A stretch of 55,000 nucleotides of DNA from Cryptomeria japonica (taxonomy: Eukaryota; Streptophyta; Pinopsida; Cupressales; Cupressaceae). Positions within the stretch are counted from its first letter, which is position 1, and each line of letters opens with the position of its first letter. The DNA lies in contig NC_081405.1 in assembly GCF_030272615.1 (NCBI RefSeq), positions 577,174,752 to 577,229,751 of the forward strand, given 5' to 3'. The notes under the pieces were generated by a model. It searched no databases. It saw only the letters and a program-made list of their open reading frames with translations, and was not told the DNA's origin. A program made the translations under genes and the position numbers. Below, one piece after another: positions 20,414 to 33,674 of the stretch.

Positions 20414-23194
20414 TATATAATAAGAGAAAAGGGGAGGGGAATCACCAAATTCAGAAGGAAGGTTTAAATTGTAAAGGGGTTGTTCTCTAGGGATATATTT
20501 ATATGTATATATTTACTTACACAAGGGGTATGTAAATAAATACATATATCTATATATAGTTGATATAGAATTTAAATTGATTAAAGGATATGCATTTTAT
20601 AAATCATTTTTGGGGAAAGATATATTAATGTATATATATATGTTTATATATATATATATAATCACAAATATTTATAAATGGATAAGTTGAAAGCTTATAC
20701 CCCATTTACATATATTTTAATTAGTTATTTAATGAGGGAGGGTCAATAATGTCGGCAAGTAAATAGATTAGACAATTAAATTAATATTAATATAAAGGAT
20801 TCATATTAATATTAATATGGTAAATTCGAGATCTACAGTTAAAGAACATAATTATCATCAATATCACATGGGCATTAGTTGAGTTATTGTAATTAACTCT
20901 AGACGAAAATGGGATTAAATAGTAATTATAAGGGTTTCGAGTATAATCCTTTGGAAAATTATAATTAAAGTGATTTGAGCGATTTCAATCTCTTAGCTAA
21001 AATTCAATAAACAATTTAATAAATTAAAATGAAACATAAATGTCATCCCTTGGGATAGTATCATTAATTAATTAATTTTAAAGAACTAATCCCTAATGAG
21101 TAATATTAGTGGAATGGCTTAGGGGGTTAAATTTTACCCCACTTAGCTAACATACATAGACATTACCCCTCTAGATTTGATTTAATAAAACATTCTAACT
21201 CGTTCTCTTGAAGATCATTATAAATTGATAGTTAAGAAATTGAGTTAGTGAGACTAAGTGAGCAACTGCACCTTCATATTATGTAGACACAAGTAATTAA
21301 GCCTTTTTTTTTTTTATTGTTGTGTTTTTGCCCTAATGTTTGGGCATGATAGAAACCCTTATGTGAGCCTTGGAGAGGTTAGTGTGTACTTGAATGTTCG
21401 AAGAGATCTTGGATGTGTAAAAGGATCATGTTATAGTGGTATAGGAGGGAATTGTATGTATTTTCATTAAATATTTCATTATGTGTTTCACATGACCGAC
21501 TCAAATTATGAGTTGTATGAACAATAGAATAATGTACTTGCATTTGACATATCTAATAGACTTTTGATAAACAGGATGCATAAATGAAGAACGTGTTTGA
21601 TGTGCGTACATAACAATATATTAGTTAATTGATAATTTTATTTTCCTTCTTCTCCTCATATTTTGACATCCAATGAATGGTCATAGTTAATGATGTATTT
21701 TATTATCAATTAAGAGTAGTGAGTGTTTTCATTAAGGGATTAGTTTGTAAGGAATGATTATTTTTATTAATCTAATATGGATATTAGGACATTAGTGCCA
21801 TATTTAATATAAGGAAATATCGTGATAAGAAAATTTTCATTCTTCTATATCGGTAGTGAAATGAAAAATAGTACACTAAAGATGATAGGCATATAGGGAT
21901 AAATTTAATCATACTTGTGTAATCTTGTTAGTTTGCGTGCATATGTATGAATGGATTGAATATCAAAATTCTCTCCCTCTTCTCTCTATTTAGTTATGAA
22001 GATTCATAGAAATGCTACTAAATGATGTATTTGAAATTAAATAGAAATATTTAATTGTTTGTTAACGAATATTATGAGGCATATATTGAGGAATGTTTGT
22101 TTCATTTTGCATTGTAGACTAAAGTATTTTGTTATCTCTATTAGGACATCATGTCAAGTAAGTAAGTTAATGGAATACTTTTGCATATACTCTATAGGTA
22201 GTCCATATGGTTTAGGTGCTTGATAGATCATAATGGGGAACAAGTATTGATTAGGATAATCGTATCACTGCATGTAGAATGTGCATAGAGAATAGGAAAT
22301 TATTCTTTTTTGGTTCCATTTTATGTTGAAAAATAGAAGCCTTAGCTTCACAGAACTTTTGCGTAATTGTTAAGAACTATAAGAATGTTGTGATTGGTCA
22401 GTGAAAATATAGAAATGACACTACTTCCTTACCTTTTTTTGAATTGGGAATTCTAGTAAAATGGATAAATGATTATGTTGGGAAGGTGATACTTGTGATA
22501 GAGATAGGTTAAAGCACAAAATTGTGTCACGTTTTAGGACAATTTATCAGCACAATTTAATCTAATTAATTCTAAATAAAAATTAATTGTAGCCACACAT
22601 ATAGTCTTTAAAGATTCATTATGGCTATCTTATATATGAGCCACAACCTTTCCAATTGGAATTGTCTACTAAATGTATATTTTATGCCGCTTTGGGTGTA
22701 ACTACCATAATTTATTTATTTTTTGAAAAAATTGATGTTTCAACAACTCCTACTGTTATAAATAATATATTTTTTTGAAATGTAAAAATACCCTTTATTA
22801 GATCTATAAGTGAATTTTTTGAAATATATCTTTTAATATTTTTCAATTATTTTTTATATTTTATATATTTTTTTATTGAAAGTACGTCATCAACACTAAA
22901 ATATAAGGTCGATTATTTTGTAAAGGAAAAATACTAAATTTTATTTAAAATTTTTGGAAAAATTAATAGCATTAGAGATAAGAGTCTATGTCAAGAGGAT
23001 ATAAATTTTTTTTATAGTTTAGATAAATAATTAAGAAAAAACGCGACTTTAAATGGAAAGAGTTATATCTTAGTAAACACAACTTTTCAAATTTATTGAA
23101 AAATATATATACTTAAAAAATAGTTAAAAATATATTTTTGCACTAAAGTTCCAAGTTATCGATAATTTTTTGTTGAATTAGTACATTTTTTTTG
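20414..23194. other. AT-rich spacer without recognisable genes
   Basis: No ORF above 60 codons occurs. A TA-rich microsatellite lies at about 20,617-20,662 and short poly-T runs are frequent. No transposon ends could be paired. Confidence 0.7.
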
Positions 23195-24740
23195 TTAGGA
23201 TAAAACTAGTTTTGAAGGGGCCTCGAAACCCTTACAATTAGTGAAATGCCCTCAAATAATGCACTAGACTACCCAACAGTGAACAACATTTTAGAAAGGA
23301 CTTGAAACCTTCTGGACTTATGGGCATCTAGAACCCAACACCCAAAGACTACACAAAGTATAAATAAAAATACAGAGCATCCACAACTAGTTAGACACCA
23401 ACCATACTTCAAGAGTGAAACATTACAAAATGGGATAGCCCAAGAAGATGGTCTAAGTCAGCAAATAATAGACCTCAACAAACCAAGAACAAGGTGTTTT
23501 CCAGGCACCCTCAACCAATAAGAAGGGTTTTCCCCATGCTCCCATAACTTGTAATAGAAATTCTAGGTCACAAAAAGCCATGAAGGCAAAAACTAACCAA
23601 AAACAAACATCGACCAAATGTAGGATGTGTAGGGACACGATGTTTTAACAAGGCTCCCTTAACCTCAAACTTGAGGAAGAACAATACTTAGAAAATCATA
23701 CCCTCCATCCTCTCCACCTCAATTGGAGAATAAGGAAGGAAAATAGCATGAAGGCAAGTCTTTACTCCCATACAGTCAAGAGACAACACATCATCAGCTT
23801 CCCTACAACATTTTCTGGTCTCAACCATAGCATCCACCTTCACCTCAATAGAAGATAGGTCATCTCCAACAACATCCATCTTCAACTCTAAAGAAGACAG
23901 GGCCACCTCTATAGGAAAATGTAGATAAAACCAGAGATGCTAAGGAAAAAACCAATAAAAAAATGAGAAGCCAACCGAAGGGCCAATGGGGATAGAAATA
24001 TTCAAAACTACCCAAAGAGAGGGTGCACCAAACAACACCTAGGAGACCACAACAAAGAGCTCCAAGAAAGAAAGTTGAGGAGGATAACCCATATTAAATA
24101 AAAGGTTACCATCCCCCATGAAGCACATCACGCCTCAAATCCTCAAAAAATAAAAACCTCCTTCCAAAAAAAAGGGCCACAGAACTGGTTCGGTAGCATC
24201 TCGCAAAATGACAGAAGCAACAAAAGAAACCCAAAACATAGCCCACCTACTCTGTCCATGAACCAAACCTGCCATATGTAAGAAAAATAGGCTGAATAAG
24301 GGCATCTCTGCAAAGGGAAAGCCACCAAAAGCAGCCCCAGTTGAGGAAAGAATAACCGCCCTAAACACAAAAGGGAGATAGGAAAAAGAGCACCCGCCAG
24401 TGATGGAAAAAATAGAGAAGAGAAAGGGAAAGGGGAAGACCTCAGCACATCTCTCACAACCCCATCATAAATTATAGCAACCCCTTCACCATCAAAATCC
24501 CTATGTCCTATCGCAAGGTGCCCCCACCCAAACACTCTGATCGTAGAGTGACCAAATCGTAGAGTGCAGCCCAGCATCCAAGCGGAGCCCGAGGGAAATG
24601 ATAAAACCATCATCGACATCATCCGCTTCATCATCGTAGAGTGCAGACCAGCATCCAAGCGAATCCCGAGGGAGATTCATTCCTTTGTTTATCGCAAACA
24701 TTTAAATGAATGTATGTCAAATATTTGTCTAGTATGCGAT
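23195..24740. other. Moderately open but unidentified stretch
   Basis: Minus-strand frames up to 171 codons occur (24,143-24,658), with hydrophobic low-information translations and no domain I recognise. They may be debris of an untranslated or intronic region. No gene is called. Confidence 0.4.
24556..24680. repeat. Tandem duplication of an 80-bp unit
   Basis: The block atcgtagagtgcagcccagc (near 24,556) returns as atcgtagagtgcagaccagc (near 24,636), each followed by atccaagcg and a cccgaggga block. A third partial start lies just upstream (cgtagagtgaccaaat). Confidence 0.6.
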
Positions 24741-25122
24741 TTTATCAGGATCCAATAATAATTAATGGCATTTCAATTGGCAAACAAAAGATAATAAAGT
24801 GCAGAAGATCATTCAACTTTGAAAACATGTGATGGGCTAAGAAGTGGTATATATTAATTATGTGATCATTATTTTAAAATGAACAAGAAAAAATAGAGTT
24901 CAAAAAATAATGTCAACTAAATTATAATTATCTTAGAAGATGGTAAACTGTTAGACATGTCAAAATTAAAATTATACTAAAGGAAAAAGACAAGTGCTAT
25001 TAATACCTCCTTTTAAGGATAGGAAGCTTAGATATTTGTGAAAACTTTAGATTCAAAGATTTATATTGTAATTAATGATAAGAGTAACTAACACTTTTTT
25101 GATAGCATTAATATTGTAATTA

Positions 25123-26170
25123 ATGCTCATCCAAAATTGTAAGGAGAAGATAGGTGCCAAAGTGATTGATTATTGGAAAGATCAAAATTGGGTGGACCTC
25201 ATATCTATTGATCCCAAACTCAAGCAGGTAAATTTAATGATCAACCATGTTGTCTTAAATACCAGAAGGAAAGACCATATGGTGTGGTGTGGGACTTCCT
25301 CAGGGACTTATTCAGTCTCTTTGGTTGTCCTTTTACTGGAACAATCCAAAGATCCTACTCCTTGCTGGGCTAAGGCTTGGTATTCAGGATCGATTCCTAA
25401 AATCAATATTTTTTCGTGGATCCTTTTGTAAAATAAGATTCTAACTACTGATAATTTGAGAAAGAGGGGATTTTGTTAACCAAAAATATTCTATCTCTAT
25501 ATTAATAATGAGGAATCTGTGAACCACATCTTTTTACACTTTCCCTTTACCAATCCTATTTGTGGGATGCATTTTCAATTGTGGGGGTTGAATTGGGTTT
25601 TCCTGGAGGGGATGCATGATTGTTTCATAAGCTAGCATTATTCTATCAATAACATCACCACAAGAAATCTGTGGAAGTTTTCTTTTGCCCATATCTTCTG
25701 GGGGATATGGAAAGAGAGTAATAATAGAATATTCTAAAATGATATTAACACCTTTGAAGTGGTGTGGGTCAATATAAAAAATAACTATGTTGAGAATATG
25801 ATGGCCAGGGGGGTGCATTGTTGTAGCAATAAGGAGGACTTTGAGGTTCTAAAAAGATAGAATATCCCAGCCTTTTTGGGCTCCAACATCAACCAAATCA
25901 ATAAAATATTGTGTTGTTGGTCCTTTCCCCCTAATAATTGATTTAAGGCCAACATTGATGGTGTGGCGAAAGGAAATGTGAGACCTGCTAGTTGTGGTGG
26001 TGTTATCTAAAATGGGGCTAGCTTTTACACTAGGGCGGTTGCCTATCCCTTGGAAATTCAGACCAATGATCTCGCTGAATCTATGGGCGCCCTTCAATCA
26101 ATTAAATTAGCCTATAACTTAGGGGTCAAAATGCTATGGTTGGAAGGCAAATCTAAAAATCTTTACTAAT
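25123..26170 (+). pseudogene. LINE relic: 3' end of ORF2 (zf-RVT and RNase H)
   Basis: The 102-codon opening frame ends in the WAKAWYSGSIPKINIFSWILL segment typical of the zinc-binding domain that follows plant non-LTR reverse transcriptases. It continues after a stop with NEESVNHIFLHFPF. An RNase H-like part then follows (FKANIDGVAKGN, ASCGGVI, AESMGALQSIKLAYNLG, MLWLEGKSK) as in RVT_3 domains. Many stops interrupt it and the reverse transcriptase core is missing. It is a truncated L1-like copy, distinct from the fuller minus-strand LINE at 29-35 kb. Confidence 0.75.
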
Positions 26171-26738
26171 TAGCTTCTAAGTAAACATCAACCTTCGTGG
26201 ACTACCAAAAACATCATTTATTCTACAAGGGAGTTTCTTCAAGGGTTTAAAAAATGCCATATTTCTCATGTTTATAGAGAGGCTAATAGGAGTGCTGACT
26301 TGGCTGCCAATGTGGCACATGATGTCTTAACTTATGAAAGATTGTATGGTAAGAAGGATTAGATTTGAAATCAATTCTCGAGGTGTAAGGAGAAGTCCTA
26401 GTAGCAAGAGCTAGTTTTGTAGGCAGCCGAGAAGGAGGTACAGTAATCAATGCAGGTTCACTTCGCATGCTTTATGGGTATTTTTCTCCCACCTGAACAA
26501 TAGCATCAAAAACTTCTACAGATTTTGGTGGATTTCTCACAGAAATTTTGTAGCGAAGAAAGGTATCAATTGGGAATTACAAACAATTGACATCAATATC
26601 ATTATGGGTGGAAAAAAAAAGAGAATAGAGGCTACCACCATTGATAAATGGAAGAGTCATCCATAGGTCTAGGTGGTTCTTCAAGCTTCAAAGATTGTGG
26701 ATTTCATGGAGTGCATGTAGGAGAAACAACCTGAAATT

Positions 26739-27407
26739 ATGAGAATCTCCAAGAAGAGATGGAACAAAGGTACGTTAACCATGGGCAATAGGAAGGTCAA
26801 GGTGACTGAAACTATGATTGTGGAGGCAACGAATCTTTTGATATACGACATCAAGTTCTATAGGGACAAAAAGATTTCAGACGCTACTGTGAAGAAATTT
26901 CTGAAGGATGAGGAGGAGAAAGCTAGATCGGTGAAGGGTAGCCATACCTACTTCTCGCCAAAGGTAATTAAATTAATTTGGTGAAAGGTTTTTCTTGCTA
27001 TAATGAAAGTTATCACACTCGATGGTAGATACACTAGGGTTTATAACTACCATTTTGTCTTACTTAATCACTTTAGGTATAAAGATAAATTTTATATTCC
27101 ATATTATCTATTTTGTGACCTTAATGCGGGGATCAAGGATGCTATATCCAACCCTAGTATCAACCCAGCAATGCATGAAAGTTTGATGGTGATTCTATAT
27201 GATCACATCAAGAACGCTACCATTCAGTTGAATATAGCTGAGGTCTCTGAGTCGGAAGAGGATTTCGATGACTTTAATGATGAGGAAGGTGAAGGATATG
27301 ATATAGAAGCCGAAACAGAGGACGATCCCAAAATTCTTGGGTCGAGCAAGAAAAATAGAAAAACAAAGCATGGGAAACAAAATAAAGGATTGGCTTTCTC
27401 TATATGA
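26739..27407 (+). pseudogene. Hypothetical ORF with acidic C-terminal tail, interrupted by one stop
   Basis: Two ORFs, 26,739-26,984 (81 codons) and 27,003-27,407 (134 codons), are in the same frame and separated only by a TGA at 26,982-26,984 and a few codons. Together they would encode about 222 residues: a basic N-terminal part, a middle segment rich in aromatic residues (YNYHFVLLNHFRYKD, FYIPYYLFCDLN) and an acidic stretch (SESEEDFDDFNDEEGEGYD) followed by a Lys-rich end. I do not recognise the family. The single stop in an otherwise open AT-rich stretch suggests a recently broken gene or an element-encoded protein. Confidence 0.45.
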
Positions 27408-28323
27408 GTACTTAACATCGATCTTAGCCTTTTAAAGCTTTGTAAATACTATTCCTATCCATTAATGACCATGTTAGATATTATATTTTTAAAAGTATAA
27501 GTATTTTAAATTAGCTTGTCAAGTATCAACTAATCATACATCTTTATTTTCTCATCAATATAGTTTAGAACATTTTTTTGAAAAATGATCATTTGTTCAA
27601 TTCACCCTCTTATTGTGAGATACTTGTGAGTTGATACACAAATTAATTGTGACCTTAAGTTATAATATTGTAGTCATAAGCCTTTTGATGTTTAAACAAA
27701 TCTCTAATTTATGATCCATATTTTTTTATATAAATTTGAAGTGACATGAAAAAATACAAACTAATTTTATTACTTAATATTACTTTAATGTTAAAATCCA
27801 TGAGTCATTTAAACTTTTTTTTATTTCATTGTTACATGACTATAATAATGAAAAACTAGTGGAAAACATAACAATCTTATCCTCTATTAATATTATTTAC
27901 AAAGTGGTTAGTGATGTTTTACTTCGTAAAACTTAAGCTTATATAAAACTCATTAGAGAAAATTTTAATTTATGATCTATAATACAACTATAGTGAAAAT
28001 TTGGTATAATATTTCACATTTATATTTATTGTAACATGTGCTATTATCTAGTCTTGCTTCATCACTTTCACATAGAAATGACTAATAAATAATTCTAGCT
28101 ATCTATGATTAATGAAATACAACTACTATAATAGTGTGCTATTTATGCAAACCAATAGCCTATAACTTTTTTTATTTTATCGGCAAATATTTTTGCTTTA
28201 TATTAATGCAAAAATTTAAATATATAAAATTGCAATCTTCCAAGATGCCTACCAACAGTCATATCTTATGAACTACCCAACCCTACAACCTATGACATCC
28301 AAAAGACCAGATCCTTGTTGGTC
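27408..28323. other. AT-rich spacer
   Basis: No ORF, no paired repeat and no RNA gene is seen. Confidence 0.7.
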
Positions 28324-29088
28324 TTACAAACCCAAGTGTTCCAGAAATAATTTAAGTTTTAGAATAATAACTAATAGCTGAAAACATGTAAGAACATATG
28401 AAAAACACTGGCCAATAGGCCACTCACTCGCTATCACCCTAGCTCGCCTTTTCCCTTCCTCCTCAGTGGTTGATGCTTTCCCCTTTGTCACTTCACCTTT
28501 CATCCTTGGGATGCAGTCCAAACGTTTGAAGTGAGTGTCACCTTCCAAATTCGCCAGTAACTGAATGGCCCATCCTTCTTCAAACCTGTCTCTCAGGTCC
28601 CTACCAACTTCCATCCTTGCCACCACATATAGAGCATTTAGGACTTCATCCGCTCTGATTAGTTTCACATAGAGCTTCATCACTTTCCATCCCACTCGGG
28701 CACGTTGTCGGCATTTTTCTTTGATTACATCCTCCAGTCCACAAACAAAGGGTATCAACTCCTCCTGGTCATCCACCTCCTGAATACGGATGCCTACTTG
28801 AGGCACCACCCATTCCAAGATTGAATCAAGGTTTATTAAAAACTCCCCATCGATTAGTTTGGTCACTGTCAATTTTATCTTCTCCACCTCCGGCTCAAAC
28901 TCACAAGCCCACACCAGAAGCAAGGAGCACACCTCCATGTTTTTTCGATATCGGTGGAGGACGTAAACCACCTCCTTAGGAAGCATGAGGCGAGCCACTG
29001 CACACAACTTCTCTGCTTTAAACCGGAAAAGTCCCTGCATCCTCTTCTTCGATACCTTGGCCAGAAATGGCACCAGCTTCTTGGCCAT
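28324..29088 (-). CDS. Hypothetical protein, intact 254-codon ORF
   Basis: This is the longest uninterrupted reading frame in the window that is not recognisably from a transposon. It starts MAKKLVPFLAK; eight codons upstream an ATG (MEANLTL) is in frame but separated by TGA, so the original start may have been 29,109-29,111. The protein is basic at the N terminus and helical in character, with charged segments (EFEPEVEKIKL, VDDQEELIPF, EKCRQRARVGWKV), a Lys/Glu-rich stretch (about residues 205-222) and a hydrophobic C-terminal 25 residues (SYVLTCFQLLVIILKL) that could be a tail anchor or read-through into non-coding sequence. No domain is recognised. It lies about 360 bp downstream of the LINE ORF2, on the same strand, so it may be a LINE 3' passenger. 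Confidence 0.45.
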   Translation of the reverse strand: MAKKLVPFLAKVSKKRMQGLFRFKAEKLCAVARLMLPKEVVYVLHRYRKNMEVCSLLLVWACEFEPEVEKIKLTVTKLIDGEFLINLDSILEWVVPQVGIRIQEVDDQEELIPFVCGLEDVIKEKCRQRARVGWKVMKLYVKLIRADEVLNALYVVARMEVGRDLRDRFEEGWAIQLLANLEGDTHFKRLDCIPRMKGEVTKGKASTTEEEGKRRARVIASEWPIGQCFSYVLTCFQLLVIILKLKLFLEHLGL

Positions 29089-29448
29089 TCACAGAGTTAA
29101 ATTAGCTTCCATAGTCACCTGCAAATTTAAAACAATAATTCTTGCAATGTAATGTCATACAATGCTACAAAGATGTAATCAATTCTACTACAAACAAACC
29201 CTGGATCGCAGATCAACGGGTAATAAATTTTTCTACCATCATATAGGGTGGATAACGAGTGCCAAAGATATGGCTTTAATGCCATGAGATCACATGCAAG
29301 ATTTACTGCCATCCTCCACTCGCTCCAATCGTTGGACCTGCCTCAGATAACTACCTTTTTCAAAGAGCAGGTGCAAGCTTGTCTTAGTACTTGCCAAAAT
29401 TTTCTCTTGCTTTCATATTGAAGATTGCACATTTCTAAGAGGCTGCAA

Positions 29449-32400
29449 TTAATACCATTTCCACACGCAACCATCTCCTTTCCACCACTTGGCCGCACGA
29501 CTATCCAATTCGCTTCCAATGTTAGATAGTGAATCTGCCACTGCATTTTCTCCTCTACTTATATGAGAGACACAAAACTCCAAAAATGTTTTGAGCTTCT
29601 CTTGGATCATAGCCACACATCGGTTTATTTTCCAGCATGGCATGTTGCCTTTAGCTATTGCATTAATAACTATCTGAGAGTGCCCTTCTAAGTGCAGCCA
29701 TTGGACTTTCATATTTAAACCTAGCTCTATTGCTAGAAAAGTGGCCTGGATCTCTACTTCATTATTATTGTCATCCTTCAAATGTTGTGCTTCTTTGAAA
29801 AGGATAAATCTGTTATCATCCCTCGCCACCACCCCAGCACCTGAGGTTCTTGGATTTCCATTTGATGCACCATCAAAATTAATCTTTATCCACTGTTTAC
29901 TAGGTGGTTCCCATTTAACCATCTCTGAAGAAGGAGCTGGATCAACCCCCAAAAACCCATTAACGGGTTGGTAGTGTAGCAAAGGCCATTTTGCCTGGAT
30001 ATCTCTATCTTCTTTTGTGAACGGATGCTTTAATAAATTATGGTTCCTAGCTGCCACAAAGACCGCTTCAATTATTGCTCTTTCCACTCTTGCACACAAA
30101 CTCTCCTCTGATTCTACATTTTCTTGGAAAATTCTCCTGTTTCTCTCCTTCCAAATCTCCCATACTACAAGAGAAGAGGCCACTAAGCATAGGCTGGAAA
30201 AGATTGATTTACAACAAGGTATTCTCCAACTTGTAAAAATGTCAAAAATCAAATTAGGAAGCGGGATGGCCCAATCCATCTTACCAAGGAGGAATTTTCA
30301 TACCTTATGTGCCTCCTCGCATTGAAGTAGCAGGTGATCCAAAGTTTCTTTTCCCTTCTTACACATTATGCACCTAAAGGGACCTAGGAAGCCTAACTTG
30401 CACAGTCTTTCTTCTGTCAGGATTCTCTTTCTCACAACCAACCATGAGAAGGCTTCTGCTTTTGGGAGGATAGGAGAGCTCCACAACAGTTTAGTTGGCA
30501 AGTCCACTCTTTCTTCCAAATTTTCTAAAATACCATAGCCAATCTTGACCGAGTACTCCCTAGATTTTGATCCACACCATTTAAGAGTATCTTCCTTGTT
30601 CAACAGAGGTGGCATATACTCCTGTAGGATGGACTTGAACAAAACCTTCTGGTTTGGAATCATAGGAAGATTATCCGTTTTCTTCCATTCCGAATGGTCT
30701 ACTATATTTGTCATGCACTTCATGATAAAATCTCCTACCTTCACACCTCACTATGCTTCCATGACCTATTTGATTTCCTCACACCCATGTCTCTGATTGA
30801 GTGTTTGCCTTCCCTCCCAAGAGTCCATCTAGAAATTGGCCATTGTCCCTTTACCTAATTCCTATGTGATGTGCTCAGTGATCACATGTCTATAAGAGCA
30901 TAGGAAGTTCCAGATAGCAGATCCTTTGGGGAGGACTCTAATGGTGAAAATTCGTTCCCTGCTCATCTGATCTAGATATTTATGTTTTAAAATTTGTACC
31001 CACTTCTGGTTTGTGTAAGAGTAGATATTCCATAGCAACTTTGCTCCCATTGCCTCATTAAGCGAAGTCCACTTTTGCAAACCTACACCCCCAGTCAGTT
31101 TGGATTGACAGACTTTGTCCCATGCAATCAAGGGGATTTTTTTTCTCGTCTCTTTGCCATTCCAAAAAAAAATTCATTCCTCTGTTAATGCATCTGATCA
31201 ATTTCTCTGGGATCTTTAGTGTTGTCATGGAATATATAGGGAGAGCAGAAAGGACCGATTTGAGAAGCATTATTCATCTAGCCAAAGTAAGCCATTTAAT
31301 TTTCCATCCTTCAAGATGATTGACATAACTGTCAATTAGGCTATGCCACAATTCCATGCAGTTTGCCCTCCCAAATAAAGGGGTACCCAAGAATTTCCCA
31401 GGCAGAGTGCCCAATTTAACTCCTAGGATATTAGTAATTTCTTATTGTCTACCTCCCCCTATGTTTAAAAAAAGAACTTTTGATTTTATCCAATTAACCT
31501 GTTGACAAGATGCCCTGCAAAAAGTATCTATTGTCCTTCTAATTACTCTAGCCTCTTGAAGTGAAGATTTTCCACATAACAAGGTATTATCCACAAATTG
31601 TTGACGGGTGACCAGGTCCATTCCTTCCACAATTTGAATTCCTTTCCAATTACCTAGATTTCTCTTAAAGAGAATTAATCTTCCCAAAACTTCAGCCAAG
31701 ATGATGAATAAGAAGGGTGATAGTGGATCCCCTTGTCTGATCTCATGAGAGGTTTGAAAGAATCCTTGTGGGCTACCATTTACCAGCATAGAGGTCCACA
31801 CTCCACCTAAACATGCACAAACCCAATCAATCCATCCTTTTGAGAATCCAAATCTGTTAACAACTTGGAATAGGAATTCTTGGTCCACCATGTCGTATGC
31901 TTTCCTGATATCCAATTTAATCAACATTCGTTCCACCTTTTCTTGTCTTACAATATGAATGGCTTCGTGTCCAATTATTATTCCTTCAACAATCGATCTA
32001 CCTAAAATAAACCTACTCTGCTCTTCTGAAATAATGTGATTTAGAATTGGTTTCAATCGATTAGAGATTATTTTCATTACCAATTTAAGAATGGTATTAC
32101 ACAATGAGATTGGCCTGAATTCATTAAAAGAAGTGAGGTGCTCCACTTTGGGGATAAGGGCTATAAGTATGCAATTAAGCACCTTTGCTACATACACCTT
32201 TCTCTACGACTCCTCCACCACACCCCAAGCATCTTTCCCAACTATATCCTAGAAGGTTTGATAGAAAAAGGTCGAGAAGTCATCTGATCCTGGGGCTTTG
32301 TCCCCCATCATGCTGAAAACCACCTTCTGAACCTCTTCTAACTAGATAGGTTTCATGAGTGTCTGATTTTGTGCTTCTGTGATCAGCTCCGGAATAGAAC

Positions 32401-33674
32401 TGAGTCCATTTTGTTGATACTCTACACTTATATTACCCTCCTTAGACAATAAAGTCAAGAAGAAACTAACTGCCCCTCTATTGAAATCCTTCGGATGGTC
32501 CAAAAGGACATTTTCCTTGTTATGGATGGAAGTGATTTTGTTCCAAGATCTTCTGGCCTTGACTGAGTTATGGAAAAATTTTGTATTTTTGTCCCCTTCA
32601 TTAAGCCAATACTCCCTCAATTTTTGTCACCAATAGATTTCTTCCCATGCCAGGATCTCATTGTACTATTTTTTAAGGTCATGTTCCTGCAAAAAAGACT
32701 CCGAGGACAATCCATTTTGAATTATTGTTTCTTGTAATGCGGCCAGCTTCTCCTCCAAATCTTACTTATTAGCAAAAATATTGCCAAATTTAGTGCGGTT
32801 CCACTCTTTAACTTTAGACTTAAAAATTGCAATTTCTTAACAAACCTAAATGCTATTGTACCTAGCACCTCAGGAGTCTCAGACCACCATTCCGCTATTA
32901 GGTCTCGTAGGCTCCCATCCCTCAGCCACATCTTTTCAAATTTAAAGGGGCAGCTTATGGGGGGCCATCAAATGCAATAATAAGCTCCAACGGTAGATGA
33001 TTTGAAGCAACCATTGGCTGGATGTTTGAAACAAAAAGGACGGGGGATTCCGCCCAAGACCCTCCCAAGAAAAATCGGTCTAGTTTTTCCGCTACATGAT
33101 TCCCCAAAATCCTTCGGTTCGACCATGTAAATTGTCCTTCCTTGGATTTGATTTCTCTGAGACCATTGCTAATCGCAAACAATTGAAATTTTTTTTGGGA
33201 TGAAGTAGGACCTCTCTTGCCCCCCACTTTATCACTTGCTTCCAGAATGGCATTAAAATCTCCCCCAATAATGACAACTCCTTCCAATTCTGGGATGAGA
33301 GAGGAGAGGGATTGCTAGAAGTTTCGTTGTTGATTTGGTTTAGTCATTCCATAAACATTAATAAAAAAGAAATCAACATTCAAGGGGAAGGAATGGATCT
33401 TACACACCTGCCACATTCGAGAGTCAACAATTACCTCCACCTTATGGTTGGACGGGTTCCAGAGTATACCCAAACCTCCCGACACACCCTCCAAGTCTAG
33501 AAATATTCCCTTCTACTGCTTCCAAGATCTCATGAGAAAACCTACATCCTTTTTCTTAAGCTTAGTTTCCTGCAAAAAGACTACATCCAACCTTAATTGA
33601 TCCAAACCTCTTTTGATCAATCGGCGTTTGTCACGGGCATTGCAACCCCTGACATTCCATGTTATGATTTTCAT
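29449..33674 (-). pseudogene. LINE ORF2: endonuclease, reverse transcriptase, zf-RVT, RNase H
   Basis: It starts at ATG 33,672-33,674 with the endonuclease signature ITWNVRGCNARDKRRL, then FLQETKL, GGDFNAILEASDK, QFTWSNRR and LDRFFL. The reverse transcriptase (about 32,620-31,440) shows FRPISLCN, KLDIRKAYD and IRQGDPLSPFLF, but its catalytic box reads QFVDNTLL (31,587-31,598) instead of F-A-D-D. The zf-RVT domain (30,744-30,298) has AFSWLVVRKRILTEERL and CIMCKKGKETLDHLLLQC. RNase H (about 29,910-29,450) shows INFDGASNGNPRTSGAG, a Glu-bearing helix and ISRGENAVADSLSN. At least five stops or frameshifts break it. It would nick target DNA and copy LINE RNA there. Confidence 0.88.

Noticed and set aside
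24143-24658. 171-codon minus ORF as a membrane protein gene
   Set aside because: The hydrophobic translation follows base composition, includes the 80-bp tandem duplication, and no start context or homology is recognised.
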